Source: Sandaracinus amylolyticus (GTDB lineage: Bacteria > Myxococcota_A > Polyangia > Polyangiales > Sandaracinaceae). Taken from it: a DNA stretch of 64,000 nucleotides. The notes beneath the pieces were generated by a model that was given only the letters and a program-made list of their open reading frames with translations, did no database searches and had not been told where the DNA came from. The DNA is taken from the NCBI RefSeq assembly GCF_021631985.1, contig NZ_CP070225.1, positions 6,386,001-6,450,000 on the forward strand. Reading direction: 5' to 3'. This document shows positions 27,746 to 37,949 of this stretch, in pieces; position 1 is the stretch's first letter, and every line of letters begins with the position of its first letter. Position numbers and translations under genes: made by a program.

Positions 27746-29644
27746 TTACTCCAGGTCCCCCGCCTGCGTCGCGGCGAGGACCTCCTCGAGGCTCGTGATG
27801 CCGAGCACGACCTGGCGCGCACCGTCCTCGCGGAGCGTGCGCATGCCGCGCGTGGTCGCGGCGCGCGTGATCGTCACCGCGTCGCTCTGGTTCAGGATCT
27901 CGCGGCGCACCGGCTCGTCGATCATGAGGATCTCGGCGATCGCGATTCGCCCGCGATAGCCGGTGTGCGAGCACTCGCCGCAGCCCACCGCGCGGTAGAA
28001 CACGGGGCGCATCCCGCCGCCGTTCGGCTTCTTCTTCGGCGCCGCGCTGATCGTGGGCACGCGGTGCAGGCCCGTGGGCTCGTCGTCGAGGAGCGCGACG
28101 TCGTCGTCGGCGCCCCACGGCACTCCATCGCCTCCGTCGGGCGGAGGAGGCGTCGTGCTCGTGCGCAGGCCCGTCCACGGCTGCACGCCCGGCGAGCTGA
28201 CGATCGCCGCGAGGCGGCTGCGATCGACACCGAGCGATCGGAAGTCCTGATCGGTCGGCTCGTAGGGCTGGCGGCAGTGCACGCAGAGACGACGCACCAG
28301 GCGCTGCGCGACCGCGGCGAGCAGCGAGCTCGAGATGAGGAAGGGCTGGGTGCCCATCTCGACGAGACGCGTGACCGCGCCCGCCGCGTCGTTGGTGTGG
28401 ATCGTCGAGAGCACCAAGTGACCGGTGAGCGACGCGTGGATCGCGATCTCGGCGGTCTCGTGGTCGCGGATCTCACCGACCATGATCACGTCGGGGTCCT
28501 GGCGCAGGAACGAGCGCAGCGCGGCTGCGAACGTGAGCCCGATCTTCGGCTGCACGTGCATCTGACCGATGCCGCGCAGCTCGTACTCGACGGGATCCTC
28601 GGCGGTGAGGATGTTGAGGTCCGGCGTGTTGATGCGGCTCAGCGCGGCGTAGAGCGTCGTCGTCTTTCCGCTGCCGGTCGGGCCGGTCACGAGGATGATG
28701 CCGTTGGGGCGCGTCGCGAGGTGGTGCAGCGTCTCGAGGTACGCGCCGGCGTAGCCGAGGTCCTCGAGGTCGAGCAGCGTCTTCTCCTTGTCGAGGAGAC
28801 GCATGACGATGCGCTCGCCCTTGCTCGTCGGGATCGTCGAGACACGCACGTCGATCACGCGTCCCTTGATCTTCTTGGTGATGCGGCCGTCCTGCGGGAG
28901 GCGCTTCTCCGCGATGTTGAGGCCCGCCTCGATCTTCACGCGCGAGACGATCGACTGTAGGAAGCCCTTGTGTGCGGTCTTCGCGACGTGGAGGTTGCCG
29001 TCGACGCGATAGCGGACCTGCACCTCCTTGTCGCTCGGCTCGATGTGGATGTCGGACGCGCGCTGATCGGCCGCTTGGTAGAAGAGGTTGTTGACCCACC
29101 GGATGACGGGCGCTTCGTCCGTCATGTCGATGAGGTCCTGGAGCTCCTCGACCTCCTCGCCTTCCTTCGCCTTGTCGAGGCCCTTGTCGTCCTTGCGCTC
29201 GTAGACGCGGTTGATCGCGTCCTCGATCGCCTCGGCGGTCGCGGCGATCGGCAGCACGTCGCAGCCGAGCAGCGCGCGCAGATCGTCGAGCGGCGCGGGG
29301 TCGAGCGGGTTCGCGATCGCGACGTGCACGATGCGCCCGTCGAGCTTCGACTCGAGCGGGAGCACGCGGTGCTGACGCGCGAAGTTGATCGGCACGCGAT
29401 CGACCAGCTCGGCCGGGATCTCCTCGTGGCGCACCTTGTCGTGGAAGGGGATCCCGACCTCTTCCGCGAGCGCACGGACGACCGTCTCCTGACGCACCTC
29501 ACCCGTGACGTTCAGGAGATCGAGCAGCCGCGCGTCCTTCTCCTCCGCGGTGCGGAGCAGCTCGGGCAGCTTCGATGCGTCGAGCGCACCACGGCGCACG
29601 AGGATCTCGCCGACGAACTTCTGCTGGGCTGCGTTCTGCTCCAT
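27746..29644 (-). CDS. gspE: Type II secretion ATPase GspE
   Basis: A 632-residue hexameric ATPase. N1/N2 domains (1-200) precede the core with GPTGSGKTTT (Walker A), EDPVEYEL (Asp box), DPDVIMVGEIRDHETA (Walker B) and GHLVLSTIHTND (His box). The tetracysteine zinc site is split: CVHC and CGEC are separated by 97 residues, against about 30 in typical GspE, owing to an Asp/Pro-rich insertion. The rest of the C-terminus is normal. Confidence 0.95.
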   Translation of the reverse strand: MEQNAAQQKFVGEILVRRGALDASKLPELLRTAEEKDARLLDLLNVTGEVRQETVVRALAEEVGIPFHDKVRHEEIPAELVDRVPINFARQHRVLPLESKLDGRIVHVAIANPLDPAPLDDLRALLGCDVLPIAATAEAIEDAINRVYERKDDKGLDKAKEGEEVEELQDLIDMTDEAPVIRWVNNLFYQAADQRASDIHIEPSDKEVQVRYRVDGNLHVAKTAHKGFLQSIVSRVKIEAGLNIAEKRLPQDGRITKKIKGRVIDVRVSTIPTSKGERIVMRLLDKEKTLLDLEDLGYAGAYLETLHHLATRPNGIILVTGPTGSGKTTTLYAALSRINTPDLNILTAEDPVEYELRGIGQMHVQPKIGLTFAAALRSFLRQDPDVIMVGEIRDHETAEIAIHASLTGHLVLSTIHTNDAAGAVTRLVEMGTQPFLISSSLLAAVAQRLVRRLCVHCRQPYEPTDQDFRSLGVDRSRLAAIVSSPGVQPWTGLRTSTTPPPPDGGDGVPWGADDDVALLDDEPTGLHRVPTISAAPKKKPNGGGMRPVFYRAVGCGECSHTGYRGRIAIAEILMIDEPVRREILNQSDAVTITRAATTRGMRTLREDGARQVVLGITSLEEVLAATQAGDLE

Positions 29645-29654
29645 GAGGGGACCT

Positions 29655-32288
29655 TCACTGCTGGGGCGGCGTGACCTCGACGGTATCGGTCGAAGGGGCC
29701 GGCTCGGGCGCCGTGACCTGCACCTCTGCGGGGGCCGACTCGCCTTCCGGGCCGATGATCACGACGCCGCCGCTGGTGCCGCTGTCGAACTCGGCCGTGC
29801 CGAGCGGTGCGCGCGGGCGGTGCTCCGGAGGCGGCCGGCTCCGCAGCTCCTCGGCCAGCGCTCGCTCTTCGTCGAGCGCGTCGAGCTCCATGAAGATCTC
29901 GCCGAGCAGGCCTCGCGTTCGCGAGTAGTCGAGCGGCGGGTCGTAGTCGTGATCGCCGAACACGAAGTAGCGATCGATGAACTCCTGACGCTCGCGCATC
30001 TTTCGCTCGAAGATCGCGCGCAGATCGTCGGGCGTGCGGATCACGTAGGGCGTCAGGAAGAGCAGCAGGTTCGTCTTCTGGGTCTGGCGCGACGTCTGGC
30101 GGAAGAGCGCGCCGATGATCGGGATGTCGCCGAGGATCGGGATCTTCGTCTCGGTCGTGCTGATGCGGTCGCGCATGAGGCCGCCGATCACGACGGTCTG
30201 CTGATCGCGCACCAGCACCTGCGTCTTCGCGATGCGCTGCTGGATCGGGATCGCGCCGAGGTTGCCGGGCAGCGCCTCGCCCGCTTCGGAGATCTCTTCC
30301 TCGATCTCCATCCGGATCTCGCCCGCGTCGTTGATGTGCGGGGTGACGCGGATGATCGTACCGACCGACTGGCGCGCGAGCCCGCCGCCGCCGAGACCAC
30401 CGAGACCGCCCGCGAGGCCCGCGAGCGCACCGAGACCGCCCGCGGCCTGGCCCGTGGTGCCGGTGCCGCCGAGCCCACCGAGCGCGCCGAGCCCGCCCGC
30501 GCCGCCGAACGGAATGCCCGAGGTCTGCAGCGGGACGTTCGCGCCGACGTTGATCTCGGCCTCGGTGTTGTCCATCGCGATGAGGTGCGGCGTCGCGAGC
30601 ACGTCGACGTCGCTCGACGTCGCCAGCGCGTTGAGCACGACACCGAAGCTCGGCACCGAGATTCCGACGCCGGGCACGGTGAACGAAGGACCGCGCACGC
30701 CGAGCGCGAGGCCGGTGAGCGTGTCGCCCGCGAGCGCGCTCGCCGGGAACCCGATCGAGCTCGCTGCGCCGAAGCCGAGCACCGAGAGGCCCTGCCCTTC
30801 GACGCCCGCGATGTCGAGCTCGGGCTCGGGCAGACCGCCGTGGTAGCTGAGGCCGAGCTTCGTCGTGCGCGTGATCGACAGCTCCATCACGACGGCCTCG
30901 ATGAAGACCTGTCGCGGCACCACGTCGAGCCGATCGATCACCCGCCGCAGCGACGCGTAGTCCTGCGCGGTCGCGGTGATGAGCAGCGAGTTCGTGTCCT
31001 TGTGCGCAGTGATCGAGATCTCCGCGCCCGAGAGGCCCGCGACCGCGCCCGCACCGCCCGCGGCACCTTCCGCGGCAGCACGACGCGGCGCCTTGCCCTC
31101 GCCGGCGCCGCCACCGCCGCCCCCGCCACCACCTTCGATGAGGCCCGAGAGCACCTCGGCCATCACCTCGGAGTCGGCGTACTGCAGGCGATAGATGTGC
31201 ACGCCGCCCTCGCCCTCGACCGGCTGATCGAGCACGCGCAGCACCTCGAGGATGCGCAGATAGGCGCGCTCGGTCGCGACGATGATCAGCTGGTTGCTGC
31301 GCTCCTCGGGGATGATCGAGGTGACGCGCGACTCACCGGTGCGCGCTCCGACCGTCGCCGGGCCCTCGGCTGCGCCCTCGGCCGCACCTTCGCGCGTCAC
31401 CGGCGCTCGTCCCGCGCGCGGTGTCGCGGCGCGAGCCTTCGTCGCGCCTCCTCCTCCGGCCGCGCCTTCGCCTTCGGTCGGGAAGATCTGCTGCAGCGTC
31501 TCCGCCATCTCGGCGGCGGGCGCGTAGTGCACGGGCTCGATCCAGATCTGCTCGCCCGTGCGCGGGATGTCGATCTCCGCGAGGATCCCGAGCATGCGCC
31601 GGATGTTCGCGCCGGTGTCGCTGATGATCAGCGTGTTCGTCGGCGCGTACGCAGTGATGTCGCCCGCTTCCGTCTTGAAGCGCGAGAGCAGCGTCGCGAC
31701 GTCCTCGGCGCTCACGTTCTCCACGCGCACCATGCGCGTGACGTAGCGATCGTCGGCCGGCGTGCTCTGCCCGTCCTGGTACATCGGCAGGACCTTCTGC
31801 GCGAGGCCGGCCGAGTCGACGATCTTCAGGTACCGGCCCGCGGGCTCGAGCGTCATGCCGTTGAGCGTGAGGATCGAGAGGAACGCCTGGTACGCCTCGG
31901 CCGCGGTCACGTCGGTCGGCGAGTAGATCGTCGCCTTGATGCTGCGGCCCTTGCTCGGGAGGATGAAGCGCTTGCCGGTGATGCGCGCGATCAGGCGCAC
32001 GAGGTCCGGCAGATCCGCGTCCTCGAGGTTGAACGACACGCGCGCGCCGGGCGGCGTCGGGCGCACCTCGCTCTCCTCGAGGCCCGTCTCGAACGGCTGG
32101 ATCTTCGACGGCGCGCCGCCACCGCCCTCGGCGGGCGGCGTCTCCGGCTGCGGCACGCGCGGGCGCGGGATCGTCACCTGTGGGCGCTCCTGCGCGCCGG
32201 CGGTCTGACCGCCGATCGCGAGGCCCAGCCCGCTGATCATGATCGAGGCCGAGGTCAGGAGGATGGGCAGTGCGAGACGGGTCCTCAC
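29655..32288 (-). CDS. gspD: Type II secretion outer-membrane secretin GspD
   Basis: An 877-residue secretin with a signal peptide ending GAQ near residue 33. N0 begins about residue 83 (VSFNLEDADLPDLVRLIARITGKRFIL). N1-N3 repeats follow, interrupted by long Gly/Ala-rich linkers (about 275-320 and 385-425). The secretin core runs from about 463 (VFIEAVVMELSI) to 746 (LLLFLTPYVIRT). It contains a Gly/Leu-rich gate-region insertion at about 580-625 and the VGGLMRDR-type motif. GTG start, 37 bp after gspC. No pilotin was recognised in the window. Confidence 0.95.
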   Translation of the reverse strand: MRTRLALPILLTSASIMISGLGLAIGGQTAGAQERPQVTIPRPRVPQPETPPAEGGGGAPSKIQPFETGLEESEVRPTPPGARVSFNLEDADLPDLVRLIARITGKRFILPSKGRSIKATIYSPTDVTAAEAYQAFLSILTLNGMTLEPAGRYLKIVDSAGLAQKVLPMYQDGQSTPADDRYVTRMVRVENVSAEDVATLLSRFKTEAGDITAYAPTNTLIISDTGANIRRMLGILAEIDIPRTGEQIWIEPVHYAPAAEMAETLQQIFPTEGEGAAGGGGATKARAATPRAGRAPVTREGAAEGAAEGPATVGARTGESRVTSIIPEERSNQLIIVATERAYLRILEVLRVLDQPVEGEGGVHIYRLQYADSEVMAEVLSGLIEGGGGGGGGGAGEGKAPRRAAAEGAAGGAGAVAGLSGAEISITAHKDTNSLLITATAQDYASLRRVIDRLDVVPRQVFIEAVVMELSITRTTKLGLSYHGGLPEPELDIAGVEGQGLSVLGFGAASSIGFPASALAGDTLTGLALGVRGPSFTVPGVGISVPSFGVVLNALATSSDVDVLATPHLIAMDNTEAEINVGANVPLQTSGIPFGGAGGLGALGGLGGTGTTGQAAGGLGALAGLAGGLGGLGGGGLARQSVGTIIRVTPHINDAGEIRMEIEEEISEAGEALPGNLGAIPIQQRIAKTQVLVRDQQTVVIGGLMRDRISTTETKIPILGDIPIIGALFRQTSRQTQKTNLLLFLTPYVIRTPDDLRAIFERKMRERQEFIDRYFVFGDHDYDPPLDYSRTRGLLGEIFMELDALDEERALAEELRSRPPPEHRPRAPLGTAEFDSGTSGGVVIIGPEGESAPAEVQVTAPEPAPSTDTVEVTPPQQ

Positions 32289-32325
32289 TCGTGGCTCCTT
32301 CGAACGGGCGCGGCTCCGCTGCAGC

Positions 32326-33333
32326 TCAGCGGATCTGGTAGTCCATCGTGACCGGCTGACCTCGACGCTCGATGCTGAGCGTCAGCCGATCGGCGCTGCG
32401 AAGGCGCGTGTACGCCTCGAGCACGCTGTCGGGCTCCGTGAGATCGAAGCCGTTGATCGTGCGCAGCATGTCGCCGTTCTGGACGCCGAGGCGGCCCAGC
32501 AGCGAGCTGCGGCGGATGCCGTAGATCTTCACGCCGACGACGCGGCCGTCGACCTCGTGCGGGATGACGCGCGCGGTGCGCATCAGCTCGGCCTGGTTGG
32601 CGAGCAGGCGATCGACGAGCGTGCGGTTGATCGCGTAGCTCGTCTCGCTGATCTGCTGGATGTTCGAGTCGAGCTCGGAGGTCTCGATGCCGGGCGAGCC
32701 GGGCGTCGCGGCCTCGGGCGTCGCGACGACGACCGGCTCCGCGGGCTGCGCGCGCGGCGCGCTCGCGACCGGCTGCTCCGCGAACATCGAGAGCGAGCAC
32801 AGCGGCTGTCCGCTCGGGCGCAGCACCACGCGCGAGCGTCCGATCGCGACGACCTCTCGCTCGTCCACGCGCATTCCCACCGCGTAGAGCAGCGACGTGC
32901 CGGTCGCGTTCGTGATCGCGGCGAACGACTGATCGGGCTCGTTCGGGCGGTAGTAGCTCGCGACGAGGCGGATCGATCCTTCGCACGGCGGCGCGGTGTT
33001 GGGATCGCCGTCGACGACCGGCGCGATCTCCTCTTCCTCGGGGGTCTCGGGCGCCGGAGGCGGCGGCGGGTCCCAGCTGATCGAGCCGGTCTGCGAGTCG
33101 AAGATGTTGCGCTCGAGGATCGCGCGGCCCATCGCGGTCAGATCGCGCGCCGGCGTCGTCACCGCGCGACGCGGTCCGCGCGAGCGCGGCCCGTCGTCTT
33201 CGCTCGGCGGCGCGTCGAGCACCGCCGACGCGACGAGCTGCGTCGTGCCCTGCGCGAACAGGAACGACGTCGTCGTCAGCGTCGAGAGGACGACGGCCAG
33301 GAGCAACCGCTTGTGCGTGGGTTCGAGTGCCAC
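32326..33333 (-). CDS. gspC: Type II secretion protein GspC (PDZ type)
   Basis: A 335-residue clamp protein joining the inner-membrane platform to the secretin. An N-terminal helix (LLLAVVLSTLTTTSFLFA) precedes a Pro/Glu-rich linker and the HR domain (LVASYYRPNEPDQSFAAI, VVAIGRSRVVLRP). A C-terminal PDZ domain lies at about 250-335 (GIRRSSLLGRLGVQNGDMLRTINGFDL). GTG start, first gene of the operon, so the promoter should lie in 33334-33533. The orphan protein at 41815-42876 carries a close copy of the PDZ end. Confidence 0.9.
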   Translation of the reverse strand: MALEPTHKRLLLAVVLSTLTTTSFLFAQGTTQLVASAVLDAPPSEDDGPRSRGPRRAVTTPARDLTAMGRAILERNIFDSQTGSISWDPPPPPAPETPEEEEIAPVVDGDPNTAPPCEGSIRLVASYYRPNEPDQSFAAITNATGTSLLYAVGMRVDEREVVAIGRSRVVLRPSGQPLCSLSMFAEQPVASAPRAQPAEPVVVATPEAATPGSPGIETSELDSNIQQISETSYAINRTLVDRLLANQAELMRTARVIPHEVDGRVVGVKIYGIRRSSLLGRLGVQNGDMLRTINGFDLTEPDSVLEAYTRLRSADRLTLSIERRGQPVTMDYQIR

Positions 33334-33533
33334 TGGTTCCTGAGGGTCGCCGCGGGGGAGGAACGCCGCCCGGCGGGCTAAGCAGCGGCCGTGCCTAGCT
33401 CAGCTGATCCAGCAGAGCCAGTGAACGGCGCGGATCCCGCGCGCGACGCGGTCGCGGCGCGGACAAGATGACAGCGTGAGCGGGTGGGAGAACGTCGGCG
33501 CTGACAGAATGGCAACCGGTCCGTCGGGCACGA

Positions 33534-34514
33534 TCAGTACGTGCACGCGGGGTCGAGGAGGTCGACGCGGGCGAGGGCAGGCATGGCGCCTTCGGGGGCC
33601 GTGACGTAACCCCGCCCGTCGGGCAGCCACGCGACGGCCTCGCTCTGGAGCTCGGGCTGGGTGCGCATCCGCAGCGGGGCGCGCGCGAGCGCGTCGGACC
33701 ACGGCTCGTCCGGCGTGCGCGTGTAGAGCCGCAGCGCGCCGTAGCTGCGCACCAGCAGGCTCCTGCCGCTCGGCGAGAGATCGGCGGCGGTCGCGGACGC
33801 CGAGCCCGGCGCGAGCGTGACGCTCGCGATCGCTTCGAGCACGCGCGGCGTCGCGTCGGGCGCAGCCGTGCGAAAGAGCGTCGAGGGCCCCTCGTCCTCC
33901 TTCGACAGCAGGAACAGCGCCCCGTCGGGATCGACGAAGATCGCCTCGCAGTCGTGCGCCGCGTCCGGATACGTCAGCGTCGTCGTCGTCGTGCTCAGCT
34001 CGATCGCGCCGCTCGGAGGCGCCGAGGGCTCGGGGAAGTGGTGCACGTGCACCTCGGCGCGCGGCGCGCCGCTCCCGTCGCGCGCTGCGTTGTCACCGAC
34101 GTCGCCGACGAAGACCGAGGGCGCTCCGTCGGCTCCCGGGCCGACCGCGATGTCCTCCCAGTCGACGCTCGATGCGCCGGTGAGCGTGATCGTCGCGACC
34201 ACGTGCGCGCTCGCGTCGACGACGTACACGTGCGGTCCGTCGCCGGAGTCGTTGTGCGCGTAGAAGAGCCCGGGATGGAGGCGGCTCGCGGCGAGCCCCG
34301 AGAGCTCCGCGAGCCGCGCGTCGTCGATGCGGCCGAGCACGGTCGGAGGCGACGTCGCCGCGCAGTCGGGCGGGCGCGCTGCGTCCTCGGACGTGCTCGC
34401 GGCGTCGGGCTGCATGGTGTCGTCGTCGTCGTCGCCCGCGTCGCACGCCGCGAGCGCGAGCGCCCCGCAGAGCGCGATGCAGAGGCGTGGCGTCGATGGC
34501 AGCGCGTCGATCAT
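33534..34514 (-). CDS. Lipoprotein with beta-propeller-like repeats
   Basis: A 326-residue protein with lipobox LALAAC (Cys near residue 24) and an Asp-rich linker. The body resembles propeller proteins: LSGLAASRLHPGLFYAHNDSGDGPHVYVVDA and VDWEDIAVGPG, the S-G-L-A..N-D-S and D-x-E-x-(I/M)-A pattern of extracellular esterase-like/SdiA-regulated-type propellers, then DCEAIFVDPDGALFLLSKE. No catalytic residues can be assigned. It lies between the secretion operon promoter and the sigma-54 regulator. Confidence 0.7.
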   Translation of the reverse strand: MIDALPSTPRLCIALCGALALAACDAGDDDDDTMQPDAASTSEDAARPPDCAATSPPTVLGRIDDARLAELSGLAASRLHPGLFYAHNDSGDGPHVYVVDASAHVVATITLTGASSVDWEDIAVGPGADGAPSVFVGDVGDNAARDGSGAPRAEVHVHHFPEPSAPPSGAIELSTTTTTLTYPDAAHDCEAIFVDPDGALFLLSKEDEGPSTLFRTAAPDATPRVLEAIASVTLAPGSASATAADLSPSGRSLLVRSYGALRLYTRTPDEPWSDALARAPLRMRTQPELQSEAVAWLPDGRGYVTAPEGAMPALARVDLLDPACTY

Positions 34515-34536
34515 CGCGCGCGAGGGTACAGGAGCC

Positions 34537-35964
<1,428 letters not shown>

Positions 35965-36077
35965 GCGTGCCACCTCGTCAGGGAGCGGTGCCACCATGAC
36001 AGAAGCTGACGTTCTGTCTATTCCGAGCTGCTGGTTTCCGAAAAACGCCTATGATCCTACGTGACAACCTGTACCTC

Positions 36078-36114
36078 GAGACCGACCGGGGTTGAGGCCG
36101 AGACCGGTCGGGGT
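36078..36114. promoter_or_regulatory. Paired direct repeat between divergent genes
   Basis: GAGACCGACCGGGGT (36078-36092) and GAGACCGGTCGGGGT (36100-36114) differ at two bases and are 22 bp apart, about two helical turns. They sit between the divergent sigma-54 regulator and the TerB-like gene, a position expected for an operator. The second contains the palindrome GACCGGTC. Binding protein unknown. Confidence 0.45.
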
Positions 36115-36168
36115 GCGTGTCGCGCAGGAAGGGGCGAATATGTTCACGCGTATCGGAAGGGGCACCCG

Positions 36169-36822
36169 ATGAAAGTCCGCGACCGCATCCTGGTGATCAC
36201 CGACCTGATGCTCGGCGCGCTCTACGCCGATGCGACCATGACCGGCGAGGAGGATCGCGCGGTGCGCGAGCTGCTCGCGAAGCTTCTCCTCTGCGCGCCC
36301 GACGCGCTCCCCGAGCACGTCGACGCCCGCATCCGCGGCTTCTCGCTGATGGACTTCGACATCGAGCTCGCCGCGCGCGACTTCCTCAAGGACCCGCCCA
36401 TGAAGAAGCGGCGGCTCCTCGAGCTCATCGCGTCGCTGACCGACAAGGACGGCACCGACCTGCGCGAGGACGAGTACCTGCGCGACCTCGCGCAGTGCCT
36501 CGGCATGCAGCCCGACGAGTACGCCGACATCGTGCTGAGCTACGAGATCGAGTCGCTGCGCGAGAGCTTCGACATGATCCGCCTCGGCGACGAGATCACC
36601 GGGCCGATCAAGCTCGGCGGCGACCCCGAGGCCGACCTGCCGCGATGGCGGCGCAAGGCATTGCGACAGCGCCGCGAGAGTGAACGGCAGATGCAGGCGC
36701 AGAAGGCCGCTGCCGAAGCGCAGGTCGAGACCCCCGCGAAGGCCCGCACCGATCAGACCGGCCGCCGCCCGAAGACCGTGCCGCCGCCGATCCCCGACGG
36801 CGCGCGCAAGAAGGGCGGATGA
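36169..36822 (+). CDS. TerB-like protein
   Basis: 217 residues from the ATG at 36169, with GGAAGGGG upstream. The N-terminal 125 residues show the TerB/tellurite-resistance all-helical pattern: MTGEEDRAVRELLAKLL (acidic helix pair), then DLREDEYLRDLAQCLGMQPDEY. The C-terminal 70 residues are charged and Ala/Lys-rich, probably disordered. Despite the family name, tellurite resistance cannot be inferred for an isolated gene; metal binding by the acidic helices is plausible. It overlaps the PhyH gene by 4 bp. Confidence 0.8.
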   Translation: MKVRDRILVITDLMLGALYADATMTGEEDRAVRELLAKLLLCAPDALPEHVDARIRGFSLMDFDIELAARDFLKDPPMKKRRLLELIASLTDKDGTDLREDEYLRDLAQCLGMQPDEYADIVLSYEIESLRESFDMIRLGDEITGPIKLGGDPEADLPRWRRKALRQRRESERQMQAQKAAAEAQVETPAKARTDQTGRRPKTVPPPIPDGARKKGG

Positions 36823-37610
36823 CCGGAGCCCCGCTGAGCGACGCGCAGGTCGAGCGCTTCGTGAGCGAGGGCTTCGTGCGTCTCGACGACGCGTTCCCGC
36901 GCGCGCTCGCCGACGAAGGGCGCGCGATCCTGTGGAAGGAGACGGGCTGCGATCCCGACGATCGCACGACGTGGACGCGCCCCGTCGTGAGGCTCGGCGG
37001 CTACGCGCAGCCGCCGTTCGCGCGCGCGGCGAGCACGCCGCGGATCTGCGCGGCGCTCGATCAGCTCGTCGGTGAGGGCCGTTGGGCGCCGCTCCTCGGG
37101 CTCGGCACGTTCCCGATCCGCTTTCCGTCCGAGGTGTCGTCGGGCGACGACGGATGGCACATCGACGTGAGCTTCGCGTTGCCCGAGGACGACCCCAACG
37201 ACTTCATGGGATGGCGCGCCAACGTGACGTCGCGCGGCCGCGCGCTCTTGATGCTCTTCTTGTTCTCCGACGTCGGCGAGGACGACGCGCCGACGCGCAT
37301 CCGCGTGGGCTCGCACGTCGATCTCGCGAGGCGTCTCGCGCCCGCGGGCGATCGCGGCATGACGCTGCGCGAGCTCGCGGCGAACGACTTCGCAGAGAGC
37401 GCGGAGCGGCCCGTCGTCTTCGCGACCGGGCCCGCGGGGACCGTCTATCTCTGTCACCCGTTCCTCGTGCACGCCGCGCAGCGACACCGCGGGACGACCC
37501 CGCGCTTCCTCGCGCAGCCGCCGGTCTTTCCCAAGGCGCCGCTGTGCATCGGCGAGGCCGCGAGCACACCGGTCGAGCGCGCGATCCGCGACGCGCTCAG
37601 AACGACGTGA
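36819..37610 (+). CDS. Phytanoyl-CoA dioxygenase (PhyH) family protein
   Basis: A 263-residue Fe(II)/2-oxoglutarate-type oxygenase. The iron ligands appear as H-x-D in DGWHIDVSF (about 112-115) and a distal His in CHPFLVHAAQRHRG (about 217), with the following Arg of RHRG or TPRF as 2-oxoglutarate contact. N-terminal FVSEGFVRLDDAFP is typical of the family. Substrate is unknown; PhyH enzymes hydroxylate many small molecules. Its start overlaps the TerB-like stop (ATGA), so the two are co-translated. Confidence 0.85.
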   Translation: MTGAPLSDAQVERFVSEGFVRLDDAFPRALADEGRAILWKETGCDPDDRTTWTRPVVRLGGYAQPPFARAASTPRICAALDQLVGEGRWAPLLGLGTFPIRFPSEVSSGDDGWHIDVSFALPEDDPNDFMGWRANVTSRGRALLMLFLFSDVGEDDAPTRIRVGSHVDLARRLAPAGDRGMTLRELAANDFAESAERPVVFATGPAGTVYLCHPFLVHAAQRHRGTTPRFLAQPPVFPKAPLCIGEAASTPVERAIRDALRTT

Positions 37611-37615
37611 GCAGC

Positions 37616-37897
37616 TCAGCGGCGGCAGAGGACGATCGTCGACGTCGGATTGCCCGGCCAGAGACCGCCGCCGCCCACCGGAGTCCATCCGGGCGGAACG
37701 AACACCGTGTGCCCTCGGTCGGCGTGCTCCATCTGCCCTTCGCCGTTGACGTCCACCGACTCCTGACGCGCGACGATGCACTCGCGGAAGCCCGCGTCCT
37801 GCGCAACGGCCGGTCGTGTTCCGAAGAGCGCCGCACCGACGCCCATCCCGACGATCGCGATCCCACCACCGGTGAGCACCAGCTTCCACTGATCCAT
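37616..37897 (-). CDS. Small exported protein, unknown function
   Basis: 93 residues from an ATG with GGAGG about 7 nt upstream. A hydrophobic segment (LVLTGGGIAIVGMGVGAALFG) acts as signal or anchor and ends near AVAQDA. The remaining 55 residues hold two Cys (FREC, VLCRR) and a short VNGEGQMEHADRGHTVFVPPGW segment. No family recognised. Its end lies 5 bp from the converging PhyH stop. Confidence 0.65.
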   Translation of the reverse strand: MDQWKLVLTGGGIAIVGMGVGAALFGTRPAVAQDAGFRECIVARQESVDVNGEGQMEHADRGHTVFVPPGWTPVGGGGLWPGNPTSTIVLCRR

Positions 37898-37949
37898 TCG
37901 AGCACCTCCACGCGCGAGCATCATCGCGGCGTGCGTGCGGAGGCAAGCG

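Noticed and set aside
26063-28960. Long plus-strand frame opposite gspF/gspE
   Set aside because: Same codon-bias shadow; minus-strand T2SS genes explain the region.
36819-37610. Reading TerB-PhyH as a tellurite-resistance operon
   Set aside because: PhyH is not a Ter component and no terC/D/Z genes are present; TerB-like domains occur in many contexts.
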